The notes: generated by a model from the letters alone, not told the origin. A DNA stretch of 56,872 nt from Prolixibacteraceae bacterium (GCA_018648265.1 JABGRN010000025.1:1-56872); one strand, 5' to 3'; positions 28,679 through 38,340 are shown, counted from the first letter of the stretch. Made by a program: numbers and translations.

Positions 28679-28748
28679 CACTGCTATTATTTATGCTATT
28701 TTCATTTAGATTTTTGTCACAGATATTGTCTAACACGAATAAACGAAT

Positions 28749-30242
28749 ATGAGGAAATTATTTCTTTCAGTCTTATCAATATTATTTTTATTGAATTTTA
28801 CTTACTCCCAAATTACACCTTTTCCTGAATTCAAAAGTACGGTTCTAAGTAGCGTGTACAAAATAGAATCTGATAATAATTTAATTGGAACACAATGCAT
28901 TGAGTGGCGCTCTGGAGTAGCAAGTTATGCACGATTTTATGTTAATGATAAAACAGAGGTGATTATAACTTGTGCCGAAGCTGGTGGCAACTGGGATGTG
29001 TCGTCGGTGAAACCAGTTGATTATATTATTGAAGGAAATAGATTGCGTATATCTTTTGCTGAGTCAAATAAAATAATGATTCATACGGATACAAAAGAAG
29101 TACTGTATATATTTGTTGAATCGGCGGAAGAGAAGGCTTTAATACCTGACAACAAAAAGGTGTTTTCTATTTTAGATTTTGGTGTAAAACCAGGAACTGA
29201 AAAAATACTTTCTTTCGATATCCAAAATGCAATCGATGTTGTTGCATCAAAAGGTGGTGGTACACTTTTATTTCCAGCCGGAATTTATAAAACCGGGACA
29301 ATCTCGATAAAAAGCAAGGTATTTCTATATCTCGCTGCCGGTGCTCGTATTCAGGCTTCGGTAAATAAAACTGATTATCCACAAGATTTTGGAAAAACTG
29401 GCAGTGGCTCAGAAATGATTTATACCCGTTTAATTTTATTTGACCATGTTACAAATGCCGGTATTAGGGGTTCGGGTGAAATTGATGGTGGTCGCCATAC
29501 AGAAACAATAAAGGAAAGTATGTCTGGAATTCTGCCTAATCTTATTCGAATAAGAAATTGCGATAATATTTCAATTGAAGGAGTTTTACTTCGTCGTGCA
29601 TTTGGATGGAATACACATGTTTTGTTTAGCGAAAATATTGAAATTAGCAACCTAAAAAGTATTTGTAGTGGTTCTGACGGGATGGATATTGACAATTCAA
29701 AAAAAGTAAAAATAAGCGATGTTTTAATTTCCAGCCACGACGATTCATTTGTACTTAAATCGACAACCAATCGTTACGGACCTCCGCAAAATGTGACGGA
29801 TATAATTCTTAACGATGCAGTATTGTTTACGGTAAAATCTGCCCTTAAAATTGGCACTGAAACGAATGCTGAAAAAATGTCGGACATAACTTTCGAAAAC
29901 ATAACATTTGCTGGTTCGCGGGGTGCACTGGTAATGTACATTCGTGATGGTACTACAATCAGCGATATTAGTTACAAAAACATGACAGTAAAAAATTCAA
30001 AGCATACCATAGAGTGGATTATTAAAAACAGAAACGGGAAAGGTAAAATTCAAAATATTACTCTAAACAATATTGATTCAAAGGAAATTAATAATGTAAT
30101 TCTTGAGGGGCTAGACAAAAGTCATCTAATCAAAAATGTATCCATTAACGATTTCAAAATGAATGGTAAATTATTAAATAATTTCGATGGAATTCCGGGG
30201 AACAGAAACCGATTTGTTGAAAATATTTCTGTTAATTTCTGA
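28749..30242 (+). CDS. GH28 polygalacturonase-like enzyme
   Basis: A 497-residue secreted protein with a signal peptide (MRKLFLSVLSILFLLNFTYS). After an N-terminal beta domain (about 20-135), the right-handed parallel beta-helix starts with FSILDFGVKPGTEKILSFDIQNAIDVV. GH28 acids are visible in GSDGMDIDNSKKVKISDVLISSHDDSFVLKS, matching the family NTDGxD and DD motifs. The usual GHG and RIK segments are altered here (LKIGTET, MYIRDG), so activity on homogalacturonan is not certain; unsaturated, sulfated or rhamnogalacturonan-like substrates are possible. It follows the fucosidase by 70 bases and converges on the alpha-toroid gene. Confidence 0.85.
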   Translation: MRKLFLSVLSILFLLNFTYSQITPFPEFKSTVLSSVYKIESDNNLIGTQCIEWRSGVASYARFYVNDKTEVIITCAEAGGNWDVSSVKPVDYIIEGNRLRISFAESNKIMIHTDTKEVLYIFVESAEEKALIPDNKKVFSILDFGVKPGTEKILSFDIQNAIDVVASKGGGTLLFPAGIYKTGTISIKSKVFLYLAAGARIQASVNKTDYPQDFGKTGSGSEMIYTRLILFDHVTNAGIRGSGEIDGGRHTETIKESMSGILPNLIRIRNCDNISIEGVLLRRAFGWNTHVLFSENIEISNLKSICSGSDGMDIDNSKKVKISDVLISSHDDSFVLKSTTNRYGPPQNVTDIILNDAVLFTVKSALKIGTETNAEKMSDITFENITFAGSRGALVMYIRDGTTISDISYKNMTVKNSKHTIEWIIKNRNGKGKIQNITLNNIDSKEINNVILEGLDKSHLIKNVSINDFKMNGKLLNNFDGIPGNRNRFVENISVNF

Positions 30243-30298
30243 AGATTATTCGTTATTCCGTGCCTACATTATATTACTTTCTTCAATTAATTTAAGGC

Positions 30299-31873
30299 TC
30301 AGTCCTCAAGTTTATATCCAGCCTCCTGAGCATAAAGTGCCAATGCCCACATCAAATCATCGCTACCTCCAGGAGCGTGATAAAAATTTAAATATGGAGT
30401 GCCATTTCCTGCATACAAAGTATCGGTTGTATTTATTCGCGGAAGTGGAGAATAGTCGTCGAACATTTTAAGAACAGCTATTTTCACAAATTCTTCGGCT
30501 TTTGTAAGGTATTTTTCTTCCCCGAAAATTTGATAGGCAAGAACCAGGTTTCGTATGTTGTTTGCAAAATCGAAAGCAGTGGAAAGACTATTTGGGTCAA
30601 GTAAGTATATTTCTTCAATATCCTGTTTTAAATAAGGTTTAATATCTTCCCTGCCTGTGGAGAACCACAAAGTCATCATGTACTTTGTATCCTTACCTAT
30701 TGGCCAAACATTATAAATGGCATTTATTTGTGAATCGGCAAATATTTCTAATTTTCTACTGAGAACTGTATTGTTAGAATTTATTCTTTGTGATGCCAAT
30801 TGGCTTCCTGCCGCTGCTTTTAACACCTGTTTGTGACTGTGGTGGATAATCCCGTTTGTGTCTTTTTCCGTTTCCAGATAATCAACCATAGTTTCCATGA
30901 TAGTTTCCAATGAGTCTTTTACAAGCAGATTTTCAGTGTGCATCCAGGTATAAGACCAGAAGTCAAAGAACTGGCCTATAATACGGGGAAAGTTAAGGTC
31001 GTCGCCATAATTTCCCTCAACTCCCCAGCGACGGCCAAAGTAATCGCCATGACGATTATATCCTCCGTCTTTAAAATCAATAACATGTTCTTTCCAACAC
31101 CCAAATGCAAATTTCTCGAGAGGAGTATAGTTTTCTCCTTTTTCGAGCGGTAGATTTTTTAGGTTTTTCAGAAGAATTTCAGCACTTAAATCCGGAGTTC
31201 TGGGTTCGTGCTGAAATCCCTGATACAATTGAGTTATTGGCGTGAATTTTTCCACCCACTGTTCCTGAGGAGTATTTTCATAATCATATTTAGGATTCTT
31301 GTAAAAATCTTCATGCCCCGGAATGTGATAGGTGATATAATCGAAACGAAAATCCCAACCTAAATGTTCTCCCCATGGAAACAGCCCTGAAGGCCCCTGA
31401 GTATTTTTATACCACCATGTTAGTGCTTCATCTGCAGCATCTTTGTACTTCGAATTATTTGATAGCTCACTCAACACATACAGCATTCTGTAAAGGCCAT
31501 AATTTTCCAATACATCTTCACCGGATACGGTAAGCTTATGCAACTTTTCGCCCTCTAAAAAAGGGATATTTATAAAACTTGTGCCAGTATAATATAACCA
31601 TCGGTGACCGGGTTCTGAATTTTCCTTTAATGGCGGTATTTGAGGGTAAGGAAGCATTTCCGGACGATCTGTATCACGCCGTAACATGGTTGCAAAAAGA
31701 GGAGAGGTATTTTCTCCGTATCTAAGATCGTCACGCCCATCTTCAATCATGGCATCTGCATAATCTTCCAATATTTTCAACAGGTCTGTTTGTGCCTGCA
31801 ACGATGTTCCGGTTAAAGTTAAAGTCAAGACTATAATGAAGGTATTGAAAGCTTTCCTAATTTTTGGTTCCAT
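30299..31873 (-). CDS. Secreted alpha-toroid protein, putative glycan-active enzyme
   Basis: A 524-residue protein with a signal peptide (LTLTGTSLQA). The chain is mostly helical with recurring aromatic/acid hairpins: WLYYTGTSFINIPFLEG, ALTWWYKNTQGPSGLFPWGEHLGWDF, YNRHGDYFGRRWGVEGNYGDDL and PYLNFYHAPGGSDDLMWALALYAQEAG. This is how (alpha/alpha)6 barrels of glycan lyases and unsaturated uronyl hydrolases look. I cannot assign a family, and the catalytic pair is not identified. Neighbours (GH28 on one side, propellers on the other) suggest uronate-containing glycan degradation. Confidence 0.75.
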   Translation of the reverse strand: MEPKIRKAFNTFIIVLTLTLTGTSLQAQTDLLKILEDYADAMIEDGRDDLRYGENTSPLFATMLRRDTDRPEMLPYPQIPPLKENSEPGHRWLYYTGTSFINIPFLEGEKLHKLTVSGEDVLENYGLYRMLYVLSELSNNSKYKDAADEALTWWYKNTQGPSGLFPWGEHLGWDFRFDYITYHIPGHEDFYKNPKYDYENTPQEQWVEKFTPITQLYQGFQHEPRTPDLSAEILLKNLKNLPLEKGENYTPLEKFAFGCWKEHVIDFKDGGYNRHGDYFGRRWGVEGNYGDDLNFPRIIGQFFDFWSYTWMHTENLLVKDSLETIMETMVDYLETEKDTNGIIHHSHKQVLKAAAGSQLASQRINSNNTVLSRKLEIFADSQINAIYNVWPIGKDTKYMMTLWFSTGREDIKPYLKQDIEEIYLLDPNSLSTAFDFANNIRNLVLAYQIFGEEKYLTKAEEFVKIAVLKMFDDYSPLPRINTTDTLYAGNGTPYLNFYHAPGGSDDLMWALALYAQEAGYKLED

Positions 31874-31971
31874 AATAGTAATATTTTCTGTGTGTACAAA
31901 TGCAACAAAATCTTAGATCTTTTTGTATAAATTAAGTGCCAAATTCTCATATTAAGTTATAACGAGTTCCT

Positions 31972-33021
31972 TCAATCGCCAGAGGTTTCTATATAGAATT
32001 GTAATGTTCTATAGGTGTCTATGGAGGGAAATCCGTTGCTAACCGGCTCTTGATTGAAACGATCGCTATCAAACATCGACTCACTTTTAAGTTGAGATTT
32101 GAGCGGTTCACCCTGCTCGCTTAAGGGATAGGTTCCCAGAGCGCGGCTTGGCGGATATGTACTATTTCCTTCGCGACGTACACCCCACCATTTTTTGCCA
32201 TTGGGATCTTTATATAAATATATCGGATCTCCATTTTTACCCTGAGATGTAATGGGATTAATGTTGGCCAATGCTATGCTACAATCAAACGTCGGGTTCT
32301 CAAATCCAACTACGAAGCAATACCGTTTACCCCCGATTAGTTGCATATTTTCAGTAATGTCCCATCGCATGTAACGCAATTTACCAGAGGTGTCGCTTGA
32401 ACTGGTTACGTCCATGGTCGGAAACTGACCACCGGTGGCTAAGAGCAGTGGTATATACGAAACGCCATCGACATAGTCATCCATCGCATGCCAGGATCCA
32501 AAACGACCAATTGCCTCGTCTCCATACACTGTACCATTGTCCTTAAGAACTGGTGTACCGGATACTTCAAAAATTTGCAGGATGACGTCTGCTCCGGGAG
32601 CACCTGTTTTCACAGCCTTATCACTTCCGCTAGTTCGAAGCACGATTGCATCCAGAGTGATATTCTGTTCCGGGTTAAAGATCAGTCCGAGGTCACGATT
32701 GCGCTGGTAATACCCTTCATCATTATTCCACTTTAGATTAAATTCTGAGTCGTTGCGAACACTTGTACTCGTGCTGCCGCCAGTGTCCGTATTGTCAAAA
32801 TACAGATTAGCAGGTGTTTTCGACGAATCGTACGAATAATTCTTTCCAAGATCTGTTACGATAAGCCCTGAGGTCTGCGTATGTGCAAAATTTTCTTTTG
32901 TATTTGAATATGATTTTGACTGTAATTTCTTTTGAGAGTCAGTCTTAGACTCATAGGAGTGGCTATCAGATCCAACACAGATAACAATAAACAATGTAAA
33001 AATTAATTCAATATTATTCAT
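31972..33021 (-). CDS. Secreted protein of unknown function
   Basis: A 349-residue protein that I do not recognise. A short hydrophobic N-terminus (MNNIELIFTLFIVICVGSD) may be a signal or lipoprotein leader. The following 40 residues are low-complexity and Ser/Lys-rich. The main body (about 70-320) is beta-rich, with a repeated pattern of strands around DLGLIFNPEQNITLDAIVLRTSG and MQLIGGKRYCFVVGFENP. The second half of the latter resembles the sugar-binding edge of a beta-sandwich. Its codons are noticeably richer in G and C than the neighbours (for example in the 32085-32170 stretch), which could mean recent acquisition. Confidence 0.7.
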   Translation of the reverse strand: MNNIELIFTLFIVICVGSDSHSYESKTDSQKKLQSKSYSNTKENFAHTQTSGLIVTDLGKNYSYDSSKTPANLYFDNTDTGGSTSTSVRNDSEFNLKWNNDEGYYQRNRDLGLIFNPEQNITLDAIVLRTSGSDKAVKTGAPGADVILQIFEVSGTPVLKDNGTVYGDEAIGRFGSWHAMDDYVDGVSYIPLLLATGGQFPTMDVTSSSDTSGKLRYMRWDITENMQLIGGKRYCFVVGFENPTFDCSIALANINPITSQGKNGDPIYLYKDPNGKKWWGVRREGNSTYPPSRALGTYPLSEQGEPLKSQLKSESMFDSDRFNQEPVSNGFPSIDTYRTLQFYIETSGD

Positions 33022-33241
33022 TTTACTTCTTTTTTGACCGTTAAAATTACGGAGATTATTAAATTATAAACTAATAGTGTTAAAAAATGTGTCTTCATCC
33101 GTTTGATTATTTGTTATTATTCTGAGACTGTTTATCAAATCTTGAAAATTCAATAAGATCTTAATATTTTTCATCCTGAAAGTGATGTTTTTTGTTAATC
33201 TTTCTTTGTGTAAGGACTTGAAGATAAATGGATTGAGTATA

Positions 33242-34552
33242 TCAGTTTTTAATGATATCCTCGATCTTTACCATATACATCTGTCTTTGATTGCCCTCAT
33301 GGGTTGAATCGAAGATAACATACTTACCATCCGGGGTACATCGGGGATGCAGGTCGCATCGCCACTCTGATGAATGTTGGTTTTTAAATGAGATGGGTTC
33401 GTAGAACCTGCCCAGGTCAACTCTCCTTTTACTTGGCTGATGATACAAATACAGTTCCTGTATTCGATCCTCCCCTTGCGGATAAGTATCGTTCAGAATC
33501 CATTCATAATTGGTGTCGGGAACATAGGTGTTATGACCATTCTTTGGCATTTTCTCCGGATCAATGATCTTGTAGCTTTTGGTTTTATCTTTAAATTCAT
33601 AAAAAGCTCTTTTGTCCGAGTCTTCAGGCCTACCAAAAGCTGTAATCATGTCATTTCTTTTCCATATGAAATGAGAAAAGTACCCCGCATCATTTAAAGC
33701 ATAAATATCAGAGCCATCCAAATTTATGGTAAATGCACGTGTTTTGTATTTGGAATAGTATTTATCGGGATTTTCCAGAATATCTGGTCCTTTCTCTATT
33801 TTTAGCTTTTTACAGCGGTTTAAGAAAAATAAACGTGAGCTATCTGGGCTAATCAACAAATGATTAAAGTAGTGAAACCAATCAGAAACATCACCAAGTG
33901 GCCGGGGCACCTGAGCTATTTGTTTATAGCTTAAAATGGTTTTTGTTTCTCCCGTCAAAAGATCGATGGTGTAAATGCCTTCGTTATCCGGACTAAGATC
34001 CAGCAGGCCTGGATCTTCTACTCCTTTGTATCCATAACCCGGACGCATGTATTGAATTCGGGTAAAATTAGTGCCAACGCCAAACTTTCCGTTTGGTGCC
34101 AAGGTGTAAACAGGATGTGGCAGCACAAGTTCCTTTTTACTATGAATATTAACGATTCTGGAAATAAATTTTCCGTCTTTTCTATCGTTCCAAATCACTT
34201 CATCCTTAGAGCCAGGGATAAACTGTAACATACATCCCTGTTGCCATCCCCAGGAATGGGAAGTTCCCAGATCAATCCAACTATTGTTGTCTTGTAGATC
34301 TACCATTCCTATTTTAATAATGTCATCGGCAGTAGGAGTCCTAAAACAAAAATCAACCTCCATGCAGAGAGCATATCTACCTGTGGGATCTGTTTGTAAT
34401 TTATCGTAATAACCAAACCAATGATGAGCATTGGTATTTGTAAGCCTGGTTACCTTTATTCCCTTTTCTAACAGGCCTTTGGCGAAAGATGGTGCAGCAA
34501 TCAATCCGCCACCTGTAATAAATGCATTTCTAATAAATATTCTTCTTTTCAT
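33242..34552 (-). CDS. Tat-type exported beta-propeller protein (putative PL-like)
   Basis: A 436-residue protein. The leader MKRRIFIRNAFITGGGLIAAPSFA is a twin-arginine-like signal, so the enzyme is probably folded before export. The body is a beta-propeller with repeated 'GYYDK', 'SPDNEGIYTIDL', 'ISPDSSRLFFLNR' and 'TPDGKYVIFDST' blades. The overall plan resembles oligogalacturonate lyase and ulvan-lyase propellers. A conserved HHWFGYYDK near residue 41 could be catalytic. It is an adjacent relative of the next gene (about 34790-36040), which shares HHLFGY, PDNDGLF and SYK.LAE blocks. Family is not settled. Confidence 0.8.
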   Translation of the reverse strand: MKRRIFIRNAFITGGGLIAAPSFAKGLLEKGIKVTRLTNTNAHHWFGYYDKLQTDPTGRYALCMEVDFCFRTPTADDIIKIGMVDLQDNNSWIDLGTSHSWGWQQGCMLQFIPGSKDEVIWNDRKDGKFISRIVNIHSKKELVLPHPVYTLAPNGKFGVGTNFTRIQYMRPGYGYKGVEDPGLLDLSPDNEGIYTIDLLTGETKTILSYKQIAQVPRPLGDVSDWFHYFNHLLISPDSSRLFFLNRCKKLKIEKGPDILENPDKYYSKYKTRAFTINLDGSDIYALNDAGYFSHFIWKRNDMITAFGRPEDSDKRAFYEFKDKTKSYKIIDPEKMPKNGHNTYVPDTNYEWILNDTYPQGEDRIQELYLYHQPSKRRVDLGRFYEPISFKNQHSSEWRCDLHPRCTPDGKYVIFDSTHEGNQRQMYMVKIEDIIKN

Positions 34553-34789
34553 ACTTTAATATCCAAATTGATTTTTTTACTGAATTTTTATCCGGCTTAT
34601 GAACAAAGGCTATTCAATTGTGGCCAATTTGGTTTAACTCCACCTTTAAATATTTATTCCATAGATTTTGCATCGTCACTCATCAAAATAGAACAAGTTC
34701 TCTTTAGATTCTTTCCAACTTTCTCAATTATCAGGACACAACTCTGCCGGGTATTTAGGCCGGGTACAAAGTTGATATTGTTCGTTTGC
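34553..34789. other. Gap between the two propeller genes
   Basis: Open frames on both strands exist here (34568-34825 plus, 34654-34902 minus), but neither has a signal, motif or codon pattern of a real gene. The region probably holds the promoter of the downstream propeller gene and the 3' end of the upstream one. No terminator hairpin is obvious. Confidence 0.5.
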
Positions 34790-36040
34790 TTATTCATTTT
34801 CCGGCTGGATTCGAATAATGAATAGCTGCCTGCTTCCATCGTCAGCAACTCCTCCAACCAGAATTTTATTGCTTTCTCGGTTCCATCGCGGTGCTCCGTC
34901 AATTCTGGTTACGCTGGCTTGTCCTGCACCATAGTAAGTTGGGATCATTGGTGTGTTGAAATGAACCTGATCGGAAAAACGATAAAATATATAATTTCGT
35001 TTTTCGGCTCTTGTATGGGCTTTATGGGCGACCACAAACCATTTACGATCCGGTGAGTATGCCTTGTCGTCACCGGGATTTGGGAATGTTCCGGTATCAC
35101 CAATAGTTCCTTCTAACAATTTGGTATCTACATCATAAAGTTCCACGCCTCCCTCTCCTGCAACGGACAAAATGTTCCCATCTAACCATTCGGGATGACC
35201 GCCTTTTTTAATACGCTCCAAACCTGTACCGTCAGAGTGAATTACGCATGCTCCGTTGGGATACTTACCTTCTCCTTTTCCCCTTACGATAAAGGCAATA
35301 CGATCACTGTTCCGGTTCCAGAGGGTATGGTGTACATAAATCGGGTAGTCTTCTGGAATGTCAAATAGCTCAGCCAGGGTTTTGTAGGAGACTAAAAGTT
35401 CTTTTGCACCAGTTTCAATGCTTACTTTAAAAAGTCCGTCGTTGTCTGGATTGGCAGGACCTTCCCGTCCAAAATCTTTTGCTCCCGCGTAAGATATAAT
35501 TTCCCGCGAATGCGAAATCTTTCCATAGTTTATTCCGGCAAAACATTTGCCACCCGGGGCAACTCCTCCGTTGGCAACTGATTCATTTTCAAATCGGTAT
35601 TCCCGAATTCGTTCTCTTTTTTCAATATCGTAAAGAACAGTAAAAACCAATCCTGTTTCCAGATCAAGGTCATTGAAAAAGAATTGTGTTTCAGGCGAAT
35701 TCGGATTCCAGTATAGCATGGTTCCCTGCTGCAGGTTCCAGGCATAAGTTTTGTCAACCGGTATAATTTTGTAATCATTTTTTGTATCAATAAGAATTAT
35801 ATCGGCTGCCTCTCCTTTTTGCGGCATTCTTTTATAAAAATCGGTTTGAAGTGAAACGATGTACCTTTCACTTTTATTCCACGGTATGGTCAGGGCATGG
35901 CCAATATAGCCAAATAAGTGATGCTTGGGCCCGGCTGTTATTTGTTCCACTTCCAAAGTAATTTTTTTCTCCTGGGCTTTTAGATCAGTTGTTGCATAAA
36001 TTACTGCAATTACAATACAAAGAATCTGAAATATTTTCAT
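34790..36040 (-). CDS. Secreted beta-propeller protein (putative PL-like), relative of neighbour
   Basis: A 416-residue protein with an ordinary signal peptide (CIVIAVIYATTDLKA). The propeller is laid out like the neighbouring Tat protein, with HHLFGYIGHALTIPW, PDNDGLFKVSIETGAKELLVSYKTLAELF, and TRIDGAPRWNRESNKILVGGVADDG. It differs in export route: one uses a Sec signal, the other a twin-arginine type. Two diverged copies in one locus suggest related activities on different stretches of a glycan. Both are in the same orientation; the gap between them is 237 bases. Confidence 0.8.
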   Translation of the reverse strand: MKIFQILCIVIAVIYATTDLKAQEKKITLEVEQITAGPKHHLFGYIGHALTIPWNKSERYIVSLQTDFYKRMPQKGEAADIILIDTKNDYKIIPVDKTYAWNLQQGTMLYWNPNSPETQFFFNDLDLETGLVFTVLYDIEKRERIREYRFENESVANGGVAPGGKCFAGINYGKISHSREIISYAGAKDFGREGPANPDNDGLFKVSIETGAKELLVSYKTLAELFDIPEDYPIYVHHTLWNRNSDRIAFIVRGKGEGKYPNGACVIHSDGTGLERIKKGGHPEWLDGNILSVAGEGGVELYDVDTKLLEGTIGDTGTFPNPGDDKAYSPDRKWFVVAHKAHTRAEKRNYIFYRFSDQVHFNTPMIPTYYGAGQASVTRIDGAPRWNRESNKILVGGVADDGSRQLFIIRIQPENE

Positions 36041-36162
36041 TAGGTTGATGTTGGTTTAGTTGTTCTAAAATATTAATTATTTACAAACATACTGTTTAAA
36101 GAAACAACTATGTAATATTTATAATTTTTTTAGAGATGCTATTTTTTAGTCAACAAAACCGC

Positions 36163-37407
36163 TTAAAACCGCTCGTTTACCACATTATTATAAATTGAAC
36201 CAAAGGTAAAACGAAGTCCAAGTTCTCCTTCAACTTCATAAGTTGTTGCCAGTTTTCTTCGCTTTAAAAGTAAATCTTCCAAAGAAGTATCTCCTTTTGG
36301 AAGATAAAGTTGGTCATGAATTACTTGTGACTCCAACTCGCAATAAACCGAAAGTTGTTTTGTCAATCGCATCGAAAAAACGGATTTCAGCTTTAACCGG
36401 TTTTTACTGAAATCATGAAAATAATGTCTTCCCTCCAAACTTATTTCAACTCGTCCCCAGGGTTGCACCATTTCCAGGTTTAATCCCAGAGCTTCATAAA
36501 AAAGTGTTTCATTAAATTTGTTGTAAATGGTTTCTTCATTGTAATCGTAGGTATTAATTCCTGCGATATAACGCAGTGCAAAAACTTTCCGGCTGCTCAC
36601 ATCCCACGGAAAAATATTGTATTCTGCTCCCACATCAAATTTGAATGCGTTTTTTATATTTATATAATTTGTAGAAGAATAATCACCAAAAACTCCAGCA
36701 GACCATTTTGGGGTAAGGCTTTTAATATAATCTGCCGAAATGTTTGTTCGGGTTTGGCTATTGACAATTTTTTCCCCATCATCAAAAAAATTTTCACGGT
36801 CGATTTCATGGTTTGCTTCAATCTCCGTTTTCCAATTTTCAGTTACTTTTTCAATGCTAATTTCTGTTGCCAGTGAAAACTCGTTTTGGCTCGCTTCTTT
36901 GTCAAAATCACTTCCTGCCGACATTCTAACAATCCATAGATTCCATGGGTCGTCAACCGATTCCACAACAGTTTTGGTTTCTTTTTCATCTAAATCGATT
37001 TCAATTTTGCCCAAATCTCCCGATTTAGAATAATAATGAAGTACTCCAGTTTGTATCAATTTCAACAGTCCTTTTCTTCTTTCGTCCCTGGTTGCCGATT
37101 GTTCTGAAAAATATTCATATTCAATGTTTTGCTCTGCCAGTTTATTCATTCCAATAAAATTCAGGAAATATTTTGTACCACCACTTCCGGTTTGCGAACT
37201 GCTTGATAAAATATGAACATCGGCCTGTTTTGGGTCGCGTACAAACAACACAAATTTTAATTCCTGCCGCACAAAATCGAAATCGCAATGGTAACAATCG
37301 AGGAAGAAATTTAGGGTTTTTTTTGGTGTAGGTTCGTTTTGCCCAAATGATTGAAATTGAAACATCGTAAAGACAGATAATAGTATAATTGTAATAGACT
37401 TTTTCAT
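36163..37407 (-). CDS. Secreted protein with CxxC N-domain and C-terminal barrel
   Basis: A 414-residue protein with a signal peptide (MKKSITIILLSVFTMFQFQSFG). An N-terminal domain (about 25-125) begins LNFFLDCYHCDFDFVRQELKFV; CYHC may bind metal or form a disulfide. A segment with Asp/Glu-rich text follows to about 170. From about 180 to the end the chain alternates polar and aromatic residues (WKTEIEANHEIDREN, WSAGVFGDYSST, RVEISLEGRHYFHDF, GELGLRFTFGSIYNN) like an outer-membrane barrel. I do not recognise a named family. It precedes the PepSY-like gene on the same strand, but over 100 bases separate their reading frames. Confidence 0.7.
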   Translation of the reverse strand: MKKSITIILLSVFTMFQFQSFGQNEPTPKKTLNFFLDCYHCDFDFVRQELKFVLFVRDPKQADVHILSSSSQTGSGGTKYFLNFIGMNKLAEQNIEYEYFSEQSATRDERRKGLLKLIQTGVLHYYSKSGDLGKIEIDLDEKETKTVVESVDDPWNLWIVRMSAGSDFDKEASQNEFSLATEISIEKVTENWKTEIEANHEIDRENFFDDGEKIVNSQTRTNISADYIKSLTPKWSAGVFGDYSSTNYINIKNAFKFDVGAEYNIFPWDVSSRKVFALRYIAGINTYDYNEETIYNKFNETLFYEALGLNLEMVQPWGRVEISLEGRHYFHDFSKNRLKLKSVFSMRLTKQLSVYCELESQVIHDQLYLPKGDTSLEDLLLKRRKLATTYEVEGELGLRFTFGSIYNNVVNERF

Positions 37408-37518
37408 GGTAAGGTTTTTATGGCTTTAAGGAAATATTGGATGTGAGAAAAATCCAGGCTCAAATTTCAATTAAAAAATAACCGATTTATGAACCCGACA
37501 TTTTTATTCATAAACAAA

Positions 37519-38340
37519 TCAATTTTTTTGTACTTTTTGAATCTCCCCTTTCGGGTTGAATCTTACTTCAATTTTTTCTTTCGATTTTCTTAGTTCAAGT
37601 TCATAAATGGCATTTCCGCCATCTTCTAATAAATCGGCATCTCGAATTTCAAAACCGCTGAAACTTGTTTTTAATGTACTCAGAATTGGAGCGGGTATTT
37701 CGCTGTTTCTTAAGTCTTGTGCATGTTTTAAAAGAGTATTTTTATCGTCGAACAAAAAAGCATGATCTTTGTCTTTAATTTCCCCTTTTAATTCATAAAT
37801 GCCTTTACCGTTTTCTTCCTTAAAATTTGCGTCGTCAATATCCAATTCTCCATATTTATTTTTAATTGCAGTAACTATAGAAACTGGAACCTCACTATCT
37901 TTTAGTTCTTTTTCATAACGAATCAACTTACCATTACCATCAATCCAGAAATCATGATCTTTGTTCCCAATTTCGAAATTGATTTCGTACATTATTTTAC
38001 CACCCTCTTCAAACCTGTCTGCATCATTTAAATCAAAAAGAGCAACCTTCGATTTAATGGTTTTTAAAACACTTTCAGGAACTTCACTTCCGTATAAATC
38101 CTGATGATGTTTTAGCATATTTCCGCGGTCGTCCAGAAATAATTCATTGTCTTTGTTATTCACTTCAAATTTTATCCGGTAGTTTCCTTTTTCTAACCTC
38201 CAGTCAGTATCGGTAGCATTTGGAAATTTTAATTGAAAGGCATTTAATACTACTGCGGGTACATTTTTTTGACTAATATCTTGTGCAAAAGTATATCCGG
38301 CAAATATTGTTAATAGTAGTAATCCAATAATTCGTTTCAT
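37519..38340 (-). CDS. Secreted protein with four PepSY-like repeats
   Basis: A 273-residue protein with a signal peptide (MKRIIGLLLLTIFAGYTFA). It is built of four repeats of about 60-65 residues. Each starts with 'VP..(V/I)...(I/L)K..' and ends in a Gly-Lys or Asn-Lys-Asp-His turn followed by 'F.LD..G...K': see GNYRIKFEVNNKDNELFLDD, EINFEIGNKDHDFWIDG and ELKGEIKDKDHAFLFDD. This fits the BLIP/PepSY-like family of periplasmic domains. Such domains are often inhibitors or ligand binders, with function here unknown. It lies between the CxxC/barrel gene and the PL10 gene, all three on the minus strand. Confidence 0.85.
   Translation of the reverse strand: MKRIIGLLLLTIFAGYTFAQDISQKNVPAVVLNAFQLKFPNATDTDWRLEKGNYRIKFEVNNKDNELFLDDRGNMLKHHQDLYGSEVPESVLKTIKSKVALFDLNDADRFEEGGKIMYEINFEIGNKDHDFWIDGNGKLIRYEKELKDSEVPVSIVTAIKNKYGELDIDDANFKEENGKGIYELKGEIKDKDHAFLFDDKNTLLKHAQDLRNSEIPAPILSTLKTSFSGFEIRDADLLEDGGNAIYELELRKSKEKIEVRFNPKGEIQKVQKN

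Noticed and set aside
34568-34902. Open frames on both strands between the propeller genes
   Set aside because: No motif, signal or family resemblance; overlapping frames on opposite strands and into a real gene.
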